A stretch of 64,000 bases of DNA. Origin: Melanocharis versteri (Eukaryota; Chordata; Aves; Passeriformes; Melanocharitidae). This document shows positions 11,051-24,294 of the stretch, piece by piece. The notes under the pieces were generated by a model. The model searched no databases. It was not told where the DNA came from and worked only from the letters and a program-made list of their open reading frames with translations. The stretch spans positions 1-64,000 of the forward strand of contig VZTG01004272.1 in NCBI GenBank assembly GCA_013397845.1. Reading direction: 5' to 3'. A program made the position numbers and the translations under genes. Positions within the stretch are counted from its first letter, which is position 1. Each line of letters opens with the position of its first letter.

Positions 11051-13780
11051 TTCTTAAACTACTTTTGGACTCTGTTTCTTTATGTTTAGGTGGAGCATGA
11101 GTGACTCTAGTCAGCTCCATCGCTGGAGGGGGAAGGGAAAGGAGGAGTGAGCGAGCAGCAGTCTGGTTTGGAGTATTGGTGGGAGACTTAAATTCCTAAA
11201 CCACACCAGTTTTCTCTAATTTTACCCCCAGACATCTTTCCACAATAGGCGTGCAGCAATTCAAAATGCCACTTACATCCGTAGCCAATTAAATACTTCC
11301 ATCCACACTGCTTACCCCGGTATTTGCATATTGTGGCTGAATTAACCAAACAATTTTGGGTGGATAATGGCTGTTGTGCTGGGATTAAGTTGCCTTGGTT
11401 GCAGTAGCTGCATGCTTTTCCATTCCTTGGGGAAAACCCCCCTCTGCAGCCTTCCCACTGCCCAGACAGTCCCTGGGTGCCCAAGGACTAGCAGGCAAGC
11501 CTTGCTACACTGATGCCTTTTGCACGTGGAGTGTGCATCCCACGGCACGTGGATAATATATGTGCACACCTGCTCCTGTATGCGTGCAAGGCTCTGCGAA
11601 CGAGAAGTGCTCGTGGATCCAAATCTCTGACAAATATGTTTGGTGTTTCACCTTACTGCCTGTGGTCGAATCAGATGTGTTGCTGGAGCTCTGCCCCGCT
11701 GTGGTTACACCTCTTGTAGGCTCTGCCCGGTACACTGGGGACCTCTGTGCAGTAAGGAGCATGTAGCCATGTCTCCTGGCTAACATGACGACTGGCAGAA
11801 AAAATAAATAGCCTGTAAAGGAGTAGTAGTGATGGGGACAGCCATTCTGACATTGCAAATGTGATAAATTAAGAGGCCATTTTCCAAAAGGTGTGACTTG
11901 CATCAAATGGGCCCCATGCATGAGAAGGCTACATGGAGGTGTGGTGTTGTTAGACCTTTAGTAATGCCTAGTCTCATTTCACCAGCTTCTTTGAGAGCTG
12001 GTTAAGATATCTGAAAGATCTCCCTCCAAGTGCCGCTTCCTGCTGAGCACTAATGGTTTTTGTGGTCTGTGTGAAAGAAGGGTCTCAATATTAAAACAAT
12101 ATAAAATGTCAGTTGAAAATCCTTGTACAATTCAACGTGCTTAGCTTAGCACTGTGGTTCAACTGATCAATATATGTTTTTTTTATTTAAATCTCAAGAC
12201 TTAAAGCCTGCCAGTTTCAGCTTTTCTTCAATGTTTAGAAGTTAGCTCAGCAGAAGTGCCATCAGAGCTATGTGTAACCTAGCAACTCTGCCCTTGAAAA
12301 TACTTTCGTTCACTGAGAAAGAGCCAAGCAAGTGATTTGTTATATGTTGTTAAAGGGTCCAAAATCATCAGGTTCTTATCAAGCTCTGGCTGTTACTGTG
12401 ATACAAATGAAGGCAAACAGTACTATTGCCGTGGAGGGGCACAGGGATGGGAGGTGGAGGGTTCTGTGTGACACTGGATGGTGCTCCACACTGCCACAGG
12501 TGTCACTGGCTGCTTGGGCCACCCTCCGTGGTTCCTTTGGCAGTGTTTAAGGCTTTTTAACCTATATCACTTTTAGTCACGATCAGGCGAGACACAGTTT
12601 GTTACTCTGGAAAATAGAATTGGTAGAACTCCAGTTTAAGTACTCAGATGAGACCACTTGAAGTATATCTTATTGTCTGTGAATCTTAAAATACTTTTTT
12701 GAATATTAACTCATTTCACTGGGTGACAGTGAAATTAAGTAAGCAATACATCCACTTCATAGATTATTAAAAGAAAGAACACTTGGATTTATTGACTGCT
12801 GGAAGTCATGTAGTAAGGCAGTGATGAGGCTGTGAGTAAAATTCAGGAGTGCTGGATTGCAATTCCCTATTCTGTCTATTAGATAATCTGGCCGCAGTTT
12901 TTGTAAATAAAATTGGAAGCAGGAGTCTAAAAATGAAACTTAAGGAAAATTAACTTATTTTTATTCTAAATGTTAGCCTAGGTGTAAATAGGTGAAATTC
13001 GTGTTTCTTGGTATAAAAAGCTGGATATAGCTGTATAGTCCCTGTCTAAATCAGCGTGGTCCACAGAGTCCTACTGAGTCTGCTTGTAACTGGCAGTACC
13101 TGAAGACAGGAAAGCCCTAAATTCCTTTTTCCTCAACCAGCAAATATCTCTTCCTATTGTTTTATCTTTCCTTGTCTGATCGAGATCGACCAAAGCTCAA
13201 GTTATTTGCTGGAGTTACTTTCCTTGATCTCCTCTTTCATTTTGGGATTTGCCCTGATTGCTGCAATCACAGCCCTGTTCCCAGGCAGGTGGGTGCTACT
13301 TGCCTCACTTAGTGATAGTGCTGAATTAAATACTGGAGGCTGTTACCTGCCCCCGTTAATGTGGGGCAAGCTGTGAGAGGCAAAGGAGGATTTCTTGGAG
13401 CTCTCTGGTTCCCTTGGTGTTTGATGGCTGTGCCACCTTACACGGTCTCTGCAGATGCTGGAGCCTGTTCCTGTGCTGCAAAGGCTTTTCCAGATGTGGT
13501 TTATCACAAGAATAAGGTTGCTGTATCACTAGAAAAGCAGCTGGTGGTAGGTAGCAAATTAATCCCATTAGAAAAATGGCAGATAGTTTGGGAACCACAC
13601 GGGAAAGGCTGATTTTATGCAATTGATCTCGCCAGGTACTTGTGGTTCGTTGTTTGTGGGATAAATTTCAGGCGTTGATTAGCAAGTCAAGCTGTGGGCA
13701 GAAGCCAGCTACCATGGACCTCTGTGTGGGGAAATTGGACCTGGCTTTGCTCTTGGACTCTGTGTCCTCATTGCAGTGGC
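11051..13780. other. No gene seen
   Basis: No recognised repeat, exon or RNA gene. A 138-codon minus-strand frame at 11505-11921 overlaps two plus-strand frames and has no known domain; I treat all of them as chance. Confidence 0.45.
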
Positions 13781-13787
13781 ACAAGGC

Positions 13788-13826
13788 GTGCACTTGCACA
13801 CTTGTTCATCATCAGTGCAAGTGCAC
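13788..13826. repeat. Perfect 12-bp inverted repeat with 15-base loop
   Basis: Arm 13788-13799 (GTGCACTTGCAC) is the exact reverse complement of arm 13815-13826, with a 15-base loop. Pairing does not extend past the arms, so it is too short for a microRNA precursor. Each arm itself begins with the palindrome GTGCAC or ends with it. Confidence 0.9.
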
Positions 13827-13949
13827 ATCATTCCCCAAAGTGAAACCTGAGTTAGCAGCCTGTATTTGGCATAAACTACCTATTTTGAACTTTAACTGTG
13901 TGCCTGTGAATGTGTGATGCTAACCAAGCGATATTCTCTGGTTCAGGGC

Positions 13950-14420
13950 TAATGGTGCATTTAAAGAGTTTAATTAATGCAACTGACTGAAGCCATTTGG
14001 AAATGGAGAAACATCCCTGCCACTCTGCAGTGATGTCTTGAGGTGGTTATTTTTGCCAGCCCGTCTGAAATGTGGCTTTAGCCAGGCCATCTAAGCCCTG
14101 TGACTGTCTGGGACCCACCAAACCCCACTTGTAGCTGAATAACTGGAAAGTCCTCAAGCAAATGAGCTTAACTTTTTCAGAAGTTCATTTCTGGCAGTTT
14201 GGAGCAAAGATTTGTTTGGTCATTTTGCTTAAATTGCAGCCCTTAAGTCTCATTCCATCTGCTAGTGACATTTTGGAGGCTAGTGCATTTACCCTTAGTA
14301 CATCATTATTATGAAAAGCTGCAGGTTGCATATTTGCATTACAGTGATCAGCATTTTCAGCTGCTACGGCTTAGGATTTCTCTGCTTATGTACTTTTTTG
14401 AACTAAGTGCACAGTGCAGG
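13950..14420. other. Candidate conserved non-coding stretch
   Basis: The stretch has a composition typical of vertebrate conserved elements: it is free of simple repeats and rich in TAAT-type homeodomain cores (for example the TTAATTAATG near 13970), with an octamer ATTTGCAT at 14332-14339. This is pattern recognition only, and conservation cannot be judged from one sequence. Confidence 0.22.
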
Positions 14421-17400
14421 TTACTAAACTAACTATACCATAACATTTCCATAGATCTAGTCTTTTTCTCTAGCTTCTTGATAAAATTCATCTAAATAAT
14501 ACTGACAATTTCTTGAAGACAACAGGGTGAAGAAGGAACTCAATGGTGCTAAATGACATTAAGGCTGAAATTGTGATGAGTAGGTGAGAAACATACTGGC
14601 TGTGCTATGATTACCATATATATTTCCTTGGCACTGGAATTGGAAACATAGCTTCTGTCTTCAGCAGTCATCCATATTTCCATTTTGATTATGGTGAGGG
14701 AGTAGATATAGGTTTAAAAAGCTATCCAGAATGAAAAATAGTGCTAGAAATCTGAGTTCTGGAGTTCAGTGGCAAAATTTTGTGTAAGTCTGTTGATACT
14801 TAGTGTAAGTATCTTGATGAATGGTGATTACTATATCAGTCTTATTTCAGTGCAAGTGTATGGACAGCCTATTCCAATATCATTACAATTCTGTTACAAT
14901 TTGAAAATGCACTAAATTGTTTGAGGGGAGGCTGTGCTAATGAATCTATTACAATGCAGGAATCACCGTTGTAGGATAATGGTTTCAGTGCAAATGTGTG
15001 TATTAACTGTGATTTCATATCACTAGACAGGCTATGACAATTTAAAATAAACACCTTGCTGAGAATTTTTTTTTAATATAACTTTGGGGTTAGGGCACAA
15101 ATTTGTACAGTGCCAGAGTGAATCTGAGGAGCTGCTGTTGGTATTTGTAGGACTGTGTCAATCCTGCGTGTAGCAGCTTAAGCTCTTCATGGAGTTTTGA
15201 AACAAAACTTTTATTTATATATCTGTTAGTGCAAAGCTGTGGCTGAAGCTCAGGTTTTCTACTCAATCCTGTGCCTCACAGGCATTATAGAGCAGCGTGG
15301 GTGCCCGTGCTCAGCGGCAGGGCTGGCCAGCCCTTCCCAGTGTGAGAAAGAGGAGCATGGAACTGGCTTTGAGAGAGGAAAGCAGCAATGGCTTTGAGCT
15401 GCAGACAGAGTGCTAAGGGTAGCTGGGAAAAGATTCTAGAGGGTGAGGACAGTGGAACAGATGTGGTGCAGCTTCTGCTGATCTCCAGGGAGGGTTTATT
15501 TGCACTTCCCTCTGTTTCTTGTGTCTTCCTCCACCAGTTCATCCATTTCTGCCACTGCTGCTTCTCCTTGGATATTTCTGTCAGATTGAATTTAACACAG
15601 ATATGGCTAATCACCCAAACCTTCCTCCTGCTCTCTGGCACAGGTGACACCAGAGCTATCTGACCTGCTATCAGGCTGGCAAGGCATGGGTTGCTTGTGT
15701 TCCTCCCTGTTGTCCTCTGTAAATATTTGAGCTGTTTCTTAAATCTCTTTCTCTAAATCATCCGCAGTCTGCCCCATTTTCTCCCCCCATGTGGCTGGAA
15801 GGGTTGTGTTTGGATAAGGTTAATCAGCCACAGAGAACTTGCTCGAGACCTACTGCCCTTTATCCTCTGACTCCTGCCTACCTCCTCATCTTTCTCCATG
15901 TTATTTCTTTTTCCTCTTTGGAGTTCTTTGATTTCTTTGAAAAACCTTCAGGTGACTTCTTTTAGTACTGCTATAAGCTTGTGACCACAAAGCAGCTAAA
16001 CAATGTCCAGCTGTTGGAGGGGGTTTAAGTCCAGGCATTGTACCTCCTAGCCTCAGGACAGGCTGCTGCATGTAAGAAAGCAGCTTGCCTCCAACAGAAA
16101 CTCTTTCCCTTTTCTTTTTGATTTTTCATTTTTCGTTTGTAGTGTCTTTCTTTCAAGAAACAGGCATGGACTATCATAACAGCAGATTCATTCCACCTCA
16201 ACTTCATTTTTGCCGTGCTTCAAAAAATAAGACAACTGCTGCTGCTGTTTTTTACTGTCTAAAAGATTGTTGAGTGGGTCTGTTGCCTGCTCCATAAATG
16301 AAGAGAGATATCTGCAAAACAACATCCTTTACTGTTAAAGTAAAAAGAATGTTTGCATGGGATGTTTTCTCACTTTTCTCACTTTTCCTGCTTTTTTTTT
16401 ATCTTAAAGTTTTTGTGTGGTTCTTCATTCCTCCCCGCACCCTTCCCAGGGTTTCTGCCTACAGTAGAATATAGCAGTCATGAAATTTTTACCCTTGAAA
16501 ACTCAAAACATTAGGAAACAACTTAAACCTAGATAATGCCAGGGTCACTCTGAGATTTCTGACATCCAGAGGCCATTTCTTTCGTTAAAATTTGGATGTC
16601 ACTTTATATATTTTAGTGTTAACACTTTTCCTAATGATAGAGTGGAATCATCCAACCCCACGTGGGTGGTGTGGGTAACCACCAGGTTTCACTGTATGTT
16701 GATCTTTCTGCTGCCAGCTCTGCTCGTATTTGCCTGTGGTGTTGAGGCAATCAGGAGTGTGACTTGTTTGGAAGAGGGACTGTGCTTCTGTGCTGAGGTT
16801 TTACACAGCAATTAGCAGAGTGTGACCCAATCTTCGTGGGAGATTTGGGAAAGCCAACCGACAGAACAGCCTTATAATGGAGAAAATAGCTCATGTTTTT
16901 GCACCTGGGGGCCAATCCTGACGGGTTTTTAGGTTTGAGTAATACCCTCCTTGATCTTACAGTGAACACCTTGTTTCTCGTGGGGAATTTCAGCAGCTTT
17001 CTGCCAAGTGCCGGTTTCTGGATTCATCTAAGCAGGTTGCATGATGCTCTGTGGAGAAGCCCAGTGAAAACCAGTGGTCTGTAGCTCTCTCTAAGCATGT
17101 GCTCCCTCTTTCTGCTCCCTGTGCAGCTCCTCACACCAAAATACTCTGGAAAAAAGGCTTGCAGCAAAGCAAATGCTCAGCAGGGAAAATCCAAGTGCTT
17201 TGCTCTGGGCAGCTATAACTAGTGTGGTATTTTTGATCACTGCAGAAACTAATTTAATTTCCTCCAAGGCATCCCCAGACACTGTAGACTCTTTGCAAAA
17301 TGCTTCTTTCCCTTCAGCTTTAGAGCTCTTTCAGAGTTGGGAGAGGTCTGGAGGAGAAGGATGTACCATACAAGGGAGAAAATGTAACAAAGCTGCAAAA

Positions 17401-18300
17401 GTACTAAAACATTGTGAATAAAACATATACTTTAAGAGTATACTTTGTAGAAAGCAAATAAAACATCGAGTGATAGTAAGAGTTCTCAGAGGAAATTGGT
17501 AAATTAAGCCTTCTCTTCACTGACAGGTGAGAGAGGTGAGTTAATAAGGCAAGGCAGGCATAGGAGAGAAAACTTAAGCTCTTAACTTTGGTTTTCTTGA
17601 GGAAATGCTGAATTATGACTCTCAGAAGTGATTTTTTTTTTTTGAGGGAGCACAGTGGAAAAAAAAAGATTGCCACTAATGTTTGGGGTTTTTTCAAGAG
17701 AAAAAAATTATTATTCCTCAGTCTAGAATACTGGTTCATGAAGTCAGTTCATGTGCCCCCTTCATTTTGTGTTTTTCTCTAAATAACTTAAATAGAAAAT
17801 GGTTAGATTGTGGGTTTTGCTTAGCATATTTAAATGCAGAGTAGTAAAAATGAGAAGCAGCAATGTAAACTAATGTCTTACTGAATTGTATCAGGATGAA
17901 CAGGGAAGTAGTGTTTTCTGGAGTCCTTACTCCTTAAAACCATTTTGCATTGGCTCTTGTTTCGTGATGTTAAACATTGCATTATAAAATCTCTCTCTCT
18001 AATTAACATCAGACATTAACAACAGCTTGATTTTGGGACTTTCCTCTTCTTCCTGGCTATTCACTGTGAAGAGTTGTCCCTCCTTGCAGCATTATGGCTA
18101 TCAGAGCTCAGGCTGGCTGGAAGTACGGGGGGAGAAAATGCTGTTTTCCTTCACTCATAGAAAAATGTCGAAGTTATTTGTCCAGCGTTTCTGCAGAACG
18201 CTTGTCTGGGGCTGTGTGCAGCCTTCCATGGGGAGGTGGGGATCCGTGGGCTCAGGCTGGGATTTGGTGATGTGGCATCTGGGGCTGAGTGTCCTGTGTG
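14421..18300. other. No gene seen
   Basis: There are only short open frames, A- and T-runs (such as 17632-17643) and no recognised repeat. The 121-codon minus-strand frame at 15285-15650 has no identifiable domain. Confidence 0.45.
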
Positions 18301-18308
18301 CTGTGCTG

Positions 18309-18420
18309 CAGTGACATGCTTCAGTGGTGCAGTGACATGCTTCAGTGGTGCAGTGACATGCTGCAGTGTTGCAGTGACATGCTGCAGTGGTGCAGTGACA
18401 TGCTGCAGTGGTGCAGCACT
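18309..18420. repeat. 21-bp minisatellite, about five units
   Basis: Units start at 18309, 18330, 18351, 18372 and 18393, each built on CAGTGACATGCTKCAGTGGTG, with the array breaking down after 18413. The first two units have TTC where the later three have TGC, and one unit has GTT for GGT. Because 21 is a multiple of three, every frame stays open and repeats seven residues (plus-strand frame SDMLQWC, minus-strand frame QHVTAPL). That explains the 127-151 codon frames here, which I do not take as genes. Confidence 0.92.
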
Positions 18421-21400
18421 GCACAGCCGACCTCCCTCTTCCTTCTGTGTCACACCAAGGATCCCTGCAGTGCCCTGGTCTCTGTGCTGTATCACTGGGG
18501 GGTTTTCTCTTGTTTTCTCTTTCAAAATGATGTTCTGGAAGCTCTTATTTGTCTTGGTAAAACATCTCTTGCCTCTGCAGAGTTTGCTGGCTCTGTGGAG
18601 ATCCATTGTCCTCCAGTGTTGTGTTCATGCACAAAAATGTTTCCTGTAAAGCCTCTGTTAGCTGTGATTTAATGGTTATTCAGTGCTGCTGTTTTCAAAG
18701 AGCCTTCGCAATGCGGGAAATAATTTCTTCTCAGTTTGACACACAAGATAAAAAGAATATTTTTGGGCCGAATTACTTGGACTTTGCCATGTTAATGAAT
18801 AGCTAATCAGGGTCTGAAAAGTAAAGCCTTGGAGCTGCTGCCTGATGTAAACAGAAGAGATAATGCAGGAATGGAGTCAACACGAATGAGTGTCCCCTTG
18901 GCAAGACAACCTAGACAGAATGCACCATATTGGCAATTTTGCTGCTAATGATCTTGAAAAGGCAAATTAGAGACAGATGTGATTGAAAAGAGGATAGAAA
19001 GGTGGCATTGTTGTGAAGTGCCAGAGTAGAAAGAGAGCATCTCCAAATGTCAGCTTGTGCTGGAAGCAGCTTTGGCAATGGTATTGGAGGAGAGGAGGAG
19101 GCTGTGGAGCAAGAGGATGGCTGCAGGCTCTGCCACTGCCAGCAACAATCCAGCCTCATGCAACTCTGAGTTTGTTGTGCAGGGGGAAGCCAGGACAGCA
19201 GCATGTCTGTTCCTTCAGGCTGTGCAGGCTTGACAGAAGAAGATTCGCTATTATCCAAACCTAGTCTTCAAAACTGCAGGAGGTGAAATTTGTTGTTGTT
19301 TTTTTTTTTTTTTCCCAGGTATTAATTCTGTGCAGACAAGACACTTAGTCAATGTCTTCTTTTCAATGCTGAGCTGTAGGCATTTTTTCCAGAGAAGTAC
19401 TGGGGGAACATTAACTGAAATACATCCTTGAGACCATACGGCATCCTCTTTGCTAAAGGATGCTTTAAGTTTAGTCTCAAAGTGTGCTGTGTATGCTGTT
19501 GGTGTACAAATTATCTTCTACACCAGAGGGGGTGTGGTGGGACCCTCCTCGTTCTTACTAGTTCAAGAAGCTGGTGGGATTGCAAGAGGCCAAAGAGGGA
19601 ACTGTGGACGTGGATGCTGCTGCTGCAGATTGCGTTGGAGGCCCCGGCTTGGAACTGGGATGGCTTTGCTTCTCTCCCTGCAGGGATAACTTGTTTTCCC
19701 CTGTAACTGGGATGCCACAAGCCCTCAGCATGAGCAGTCCTGTGGTCAGTCAGAGCATCCTCTGAGCTCCTCTGTCTCTCTTCTCAGAGCTCTGTACTAG
19801 TTGATTGACATCTTGCAATATTTCTGTTATAATGGGGAATATGGTAGAGAAGTACATGGGCTCTGATGGACTTGTATCTGACAATATCTACTATACCTTA
19901 CAGTTATTATCTATGAAGAAAACTATTTCTGCTCTGTTTTTCAGGAAAATAGTACTTTGAGAAGTTAAACAGGTATGACTGGACATAATAATAATCTACA
20001 TTTTTCTTTTTTAAGTAAGATGATGAGAAAAAAAACACCTATGATTACTTCTGTGGCTAGGGAGGTTTTATGGTCCTGTTTATCCGCATGAGAGATTGAT
20101 TGCTAAATACTGAATGCTGTAAATTCTTTTGTGTGTGTGTTTGTGTAGGCTATACACAAAAACTACACAGAGCCTGGCTTCCTTGTGTTCCTGTAAAATT
20201 TCCCTGAAGAACAATCTATTTCTGAGATCATAGGTTTGCCTGTGTTCTACCTATGAACTTTTTTGAAAGGAGGAGACTGCAATATTTTCCTGTTTTCTTG
20301 AATTTTTTTTTTCATTTGTTTGAGTTTTGTTGATGTGTGGATTTCTTTTTTTGGTGTGGTTTGTTTGTTTCCTTTAACAGAATTTTGGTTTGGGTGGTTG
20401 ATTGCCAGAGTTGAATTGTTTTGGCAGAAATGTATTTTACTTTCCCAAGACTTTCAAGTTTTACTAAACACTGTTGTTTCTCATGTGGCATAACAGAAAT
20501 GTTTTTGTTTCTTTTACAACCTCATTTTGTTAAAATTTTGATTTAGGTTCTAAGGGGTTACTCAGGCAAGGAATAGCTCTCTGCAATGTCAGAAGTTTTT
20601 TCCTCCTTGGGGTGTGTCAGGAAACGAGGTACCTGGAGCCTTTTCCTGGGTTGCAGCAGGTGGAAAAGCTCTTTCCTCTGCTGAAAGGGAACACGGTGAT
20701 GGTAGAAAGTTGGACACTGCCTGATCTATCACTGACCCCTCCTCAGTAAGCTGGTTTTGGGCTTCAGCTGGTTTCAAGTTTGTATCTCAGAAAGCAAATT
20801 ATGCTGCAATTTGCAAATGACAATAGGTAATAATTCACAGTAGAAATTCCAAAATAAGTCATTACTGCATTGTTGTGTATTTGCTTTCACTTGTGTAAGA
20901 TGTACTAGGCTTGCCCAAAAAAAGGGGAGAGATGGTTTGAATGATTTGGGATGGAGACAAGGTGGTGATTTTCTGAAAAATCTTCCAGATGCTCAAGAAC
21001 AAATACCATGTGAAGCTTAATGAAAGTAGTTTGACATGTTTCACCTCCAATAAAGTGGTTAAAGGCTTACTGAGGAACCTGACCTGCAGTTTGGAGGTGC
21101 TTATTAAATTCCTTTGCTTTCAGCCTCTTGCTGTGATAATACAGGATAAAAACTTTACACGGAGGCTGAGAAGAAACTATTCTCATTGGAGGCTTGCATA
21201 CCATATCTTCAGAGCAGAGCTGAATTTTCTAATTTGATGCTTAATGAATGATCTGGTTTCTTGTTTGAAACTTTGGACTTTCTCTCAGTCTGTTTCATGC
21301 ACTAACTGCCTGCGGTGCCTGTTTGGAGCACATACAAAAAAAAAGTATTGGTAGTTGAAGAAAACTAAGACATGCCAAGGGGAAGGTCAGCGAGGTGCCA

Positions 21401-23235
21401 ACGTGGGTAATGCATAAAATCAAAAAGGTAAGAGGGTAGGCAGAATCTGAAATACATTAAGGCTGAGGTGGGAATTTTGTTGTTGAAATGAGCTGGGATA
21501 AGGTCACACCCTCAGCAGATAGCTGATGGAGGTTGGTGCCTCCATCAGGGTTCTGGGGAAGAGTGGAAGCGAGTGTGGGGCAGAGGGAAATCCCTACAGT
21601 CAGGGTGGCAAGCGCTATGTATCAGCAGGATGCTGGGAATAAACTGGTACATTGAGTTTGGCAAAACACGAGGAAGCAAATCATAGACAAAGGTAAGAAC
21701 GAAATGAAAAGGAGTAAAAAATAGTTCTACTTTCAAAGCAGAAATTTTAAATTTTGAGATGACATGCGACTTGAAAATGTTTCATTTAGGCAAACACAGT
21801 TCCTGATAGTTTTTAGAAATGAAAGAACATTTCATTTTTAATTCTCAAATTTTAAAACCCACAATCGGATCTCTTCTCAAATCAGTGAAATACAGAAGAA
21901 TATAATTGTTCCGTGAATAATTTCAGTTGACCTGATTCCTTCAGTAAGGATTTGAACTAAATGTTTTGTTCATCTGTCTCAGTGAATCAGATCGAGTCAA
22001 ACATCTTACTGTGCCTGAACATGGACTTAGGATGGTGTTCTGCTACACCATTATTGATGAAATCCTTTAAATGTTTGTTGTGTTGATATGGTGTGTGACC
22101 CAGCTTCTCCTAACCCCAAGGGAGGAGTTCTCCTGAGTATTTTGAGTGGATTAATTAGTGCACCAGTGATGATTAGTTCTACCACTTCTGGACAGTACAA
22201 AAAGTTTATTATTTTTCACATAGGGAAAAAAAGAGAAGAAATTGCTGGAAAATAATTTCTGAAATGACTGTGATAATGAATCATTAACAGCTTAAATAGC
22301 AGTGTCAGGGATACTTGTTCCAATTGGCTTGTAGTAAAATGAATTCTACATTTAAGAGAAGAATTAATGGTATAAAATGCTGTTATAATGATGTTTTAAT
22401 GACTGGAACAATCTTAGTAGAACTATTTTACGAATGTGGTCCAACCCCACAGGTGACTGAATACAGCCTTTAGACTAAAAGTGTTATGCAAAGCTGTTGC
22501 ATTTAGCTTTTGTCTTTGAACTAGCATTTTAATTTAATCAATAAATATTAGATTCAAACTCCCTTGCTAAAAATACGTTATAACTTCAGGTGAGTTGCAT
22601 TGCGAGTATGACCTCCAGTGAAATGATCCCTGCACTTCTGGCTTTGCTCATGAACATACAAGGTTCTTGCTGGGTTTTTTTTCAGGATCAGTAGAACTTT
22701 GCAGAGCAGGTAGCTCACTTTGGCTTTTGTGTGCTGCTCCTCAGCTCTACACGTTATAGAAGTGTGATTTGCTTGCTGAGAAGCAAGAAGCTGTTTAAAT
22801 CAGATGAATGACGTAATAGATATGCCCAGCTTTTTTAGGTGCTTGCTGTGGTCTTCAGATTAAATAGTACAGATACACAATTTAGATGGAAACTGCTGAA
22901 CAAGCACAGGAATTACTTACTGGAAAGCTTCTTGCTACTACTATTGTTAATATATAATGTTCAGCCTAATGACGTAGATCCATAACAGCAAATTTAGGGG
23001 TGAGCAGTTCGTGATATGACATGTACAGCTCTTCATATGGAAACAGACTCGATGTTTATTTCAGATCCCTGCAGTTTCACTACCACTGCCACCCCGATGG
23101 CAGTAGATGAGATCAACCTCTTGGCACTGTGGGATCTTGCAAGAATTTTTGATTTAGTGGAACTTGTTGACAGCGGTACTCACAAGCAGCAGTTTTTCTT
23201 CTAGTCAGAGAAGGAAATGATGATATACAAGGGAA
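18421..23235. other. No gene seen; a long T-run at 19294-19314
   Basis: Single-copy-looking DNA. It contains the T-run, a short TG-rich patch at about 20131-20148 and AT-rich stretches (21750-22600). No open frame shows a domain, and no RNA gene was recognised. Confidence 0.45.
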
Positions 23236-23239
23236 AGCA

Positions 23240-23990
23240 ACATGGTGACACCAAGGTCAGTGGAAAAAAGGAGGGGGAGGAGGTGTTTCAAGCCTTGGAG
23301 CTGAGGTTCCTCTGCAGGCCATGGCGAGGACCATCATAAAACTGTCCCCTTGTAATGTATGAAGTCCACGGGGGATGCAGAGATCCACTCGTAGCCTGTG
23401 GGGAAAATGCTCACGCCAGAGTGGGTGGATGCCAGAGAAAGCTGTGATCCAGTGGGACACCCAGTAGAGAGAGACAGGGCCCCTGATTCCAGAGATAGAG
23501 AGAGAGGGCTCTTGCTTCCAAGCTAGAGCAGCCTATCCTTAAAAGACTACACCCTGTGGATGTGTGACCCACGCCACAACAGTTTTGGGACAACTGTTTG
23601 CCCATGGGAGGGACCCTATGGCATAGCAGAAAAAAGACTCCTCTCCCTGAGTGAATGGAAAAAGATCTCTAGTGATGAACTGACCCAAACCCCCACACCC
23701 TGTCTCCCTGCGCTGTCCATGGGAAGGAGGATGGGGCTGGGGGAAAAAAAGGTGTTTTGAAGGTTTATTTTACTTCTCGTTATCCTCCTCTGACTCCGTT
23801 AATAATAAATTCACTTTGCACCTTTACATTTGAACCTGTTTTGCCCTTAGAATGTTTTCTCCCAGTCCTTATCTCAGCTCACGACCCCTTCCTTCCTTTT
23901 TCCCCTCTCCTATGCTCAACTGTAGCAGAAGAAAGTAAGCGTATGGCTTTCATGGGTACCTGGTGATTGGCTGGTGCCAAACAACAGCAC
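23240..23990 (+). mobile_element. ERVL-like LTR, plus strand
   Basis: The stretch has the layout of a songbird ERVL-type LTR: a run of degenerate CCACG/GGGA-type repeats (about 23360-23600), the marker TGATGAACTGACC (about 23675), a G-rich patch, a TATCCTCCTCTG block, an AATAAA signal at 23804-23809, and a GTACCTGGTGATTGGC tail near 23955-23975. From the TGATGAACTGACC marker to the tail it closely parallels a second copy at 56638-56964. The left edge is uncertain and no target duplication was found, so it may be a solo LTR or a truncated piece. No viral protein frame is present. Confidence 0.68.
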
Positions 23991-24184
23991 CTTCCCAGGG
24001 AGCTTTTCCCTGTCCTGCTTGGGAGCCAGGCTGTCCCTGCCCCGTCCCCACCGTTTTTTGGCAATGCTCCGAGGTTTTTTGCTGCACTGTAACTCGCACC
24101 CCCTGCCCTGCCAGGATGACCCACAGTTTCAGCTAGAGCTGCTGAGTTTCTGATACATCTCATCTACCACTCTGGGACAGCTCC

Positions 24185-24294
24185 AGAACTGTCTGGACAC
24201 GCTCCTGTGCCATGTGCTCTGGGATGTCTCTGCTGGAGCAGGGAGGTGGCACTGTGGGCTCTTCCAACCTGAGCCATTCAGGGATTCTGTGATA
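24185..24294 (+). mobile_element. CR1 LINE 3' end
   Basis: The stretch with CTCTTCCAACCTGAGCCATT and the closing GGGATTCTGTGATAC (about 24259-24294) is the diagnostic 3' tail of avian CR1, whose copies end in short ATTCTGTGAT repeats rather than poly-A. The preceding bases with GCAGGGAGGTGG also fit. It is a short 5'-truncated copy, somewhat diverged, with no ORF2 left. CR1 is the main LINE of birds, so this supports the organism call. Confidence 0.8.

Noticed and set aside
18151..18672. Overlapping frames of 89-151 codons on both strands
   Set aside because: All are kept open by the 21-bp minisatellite whose period is a multiple of three.
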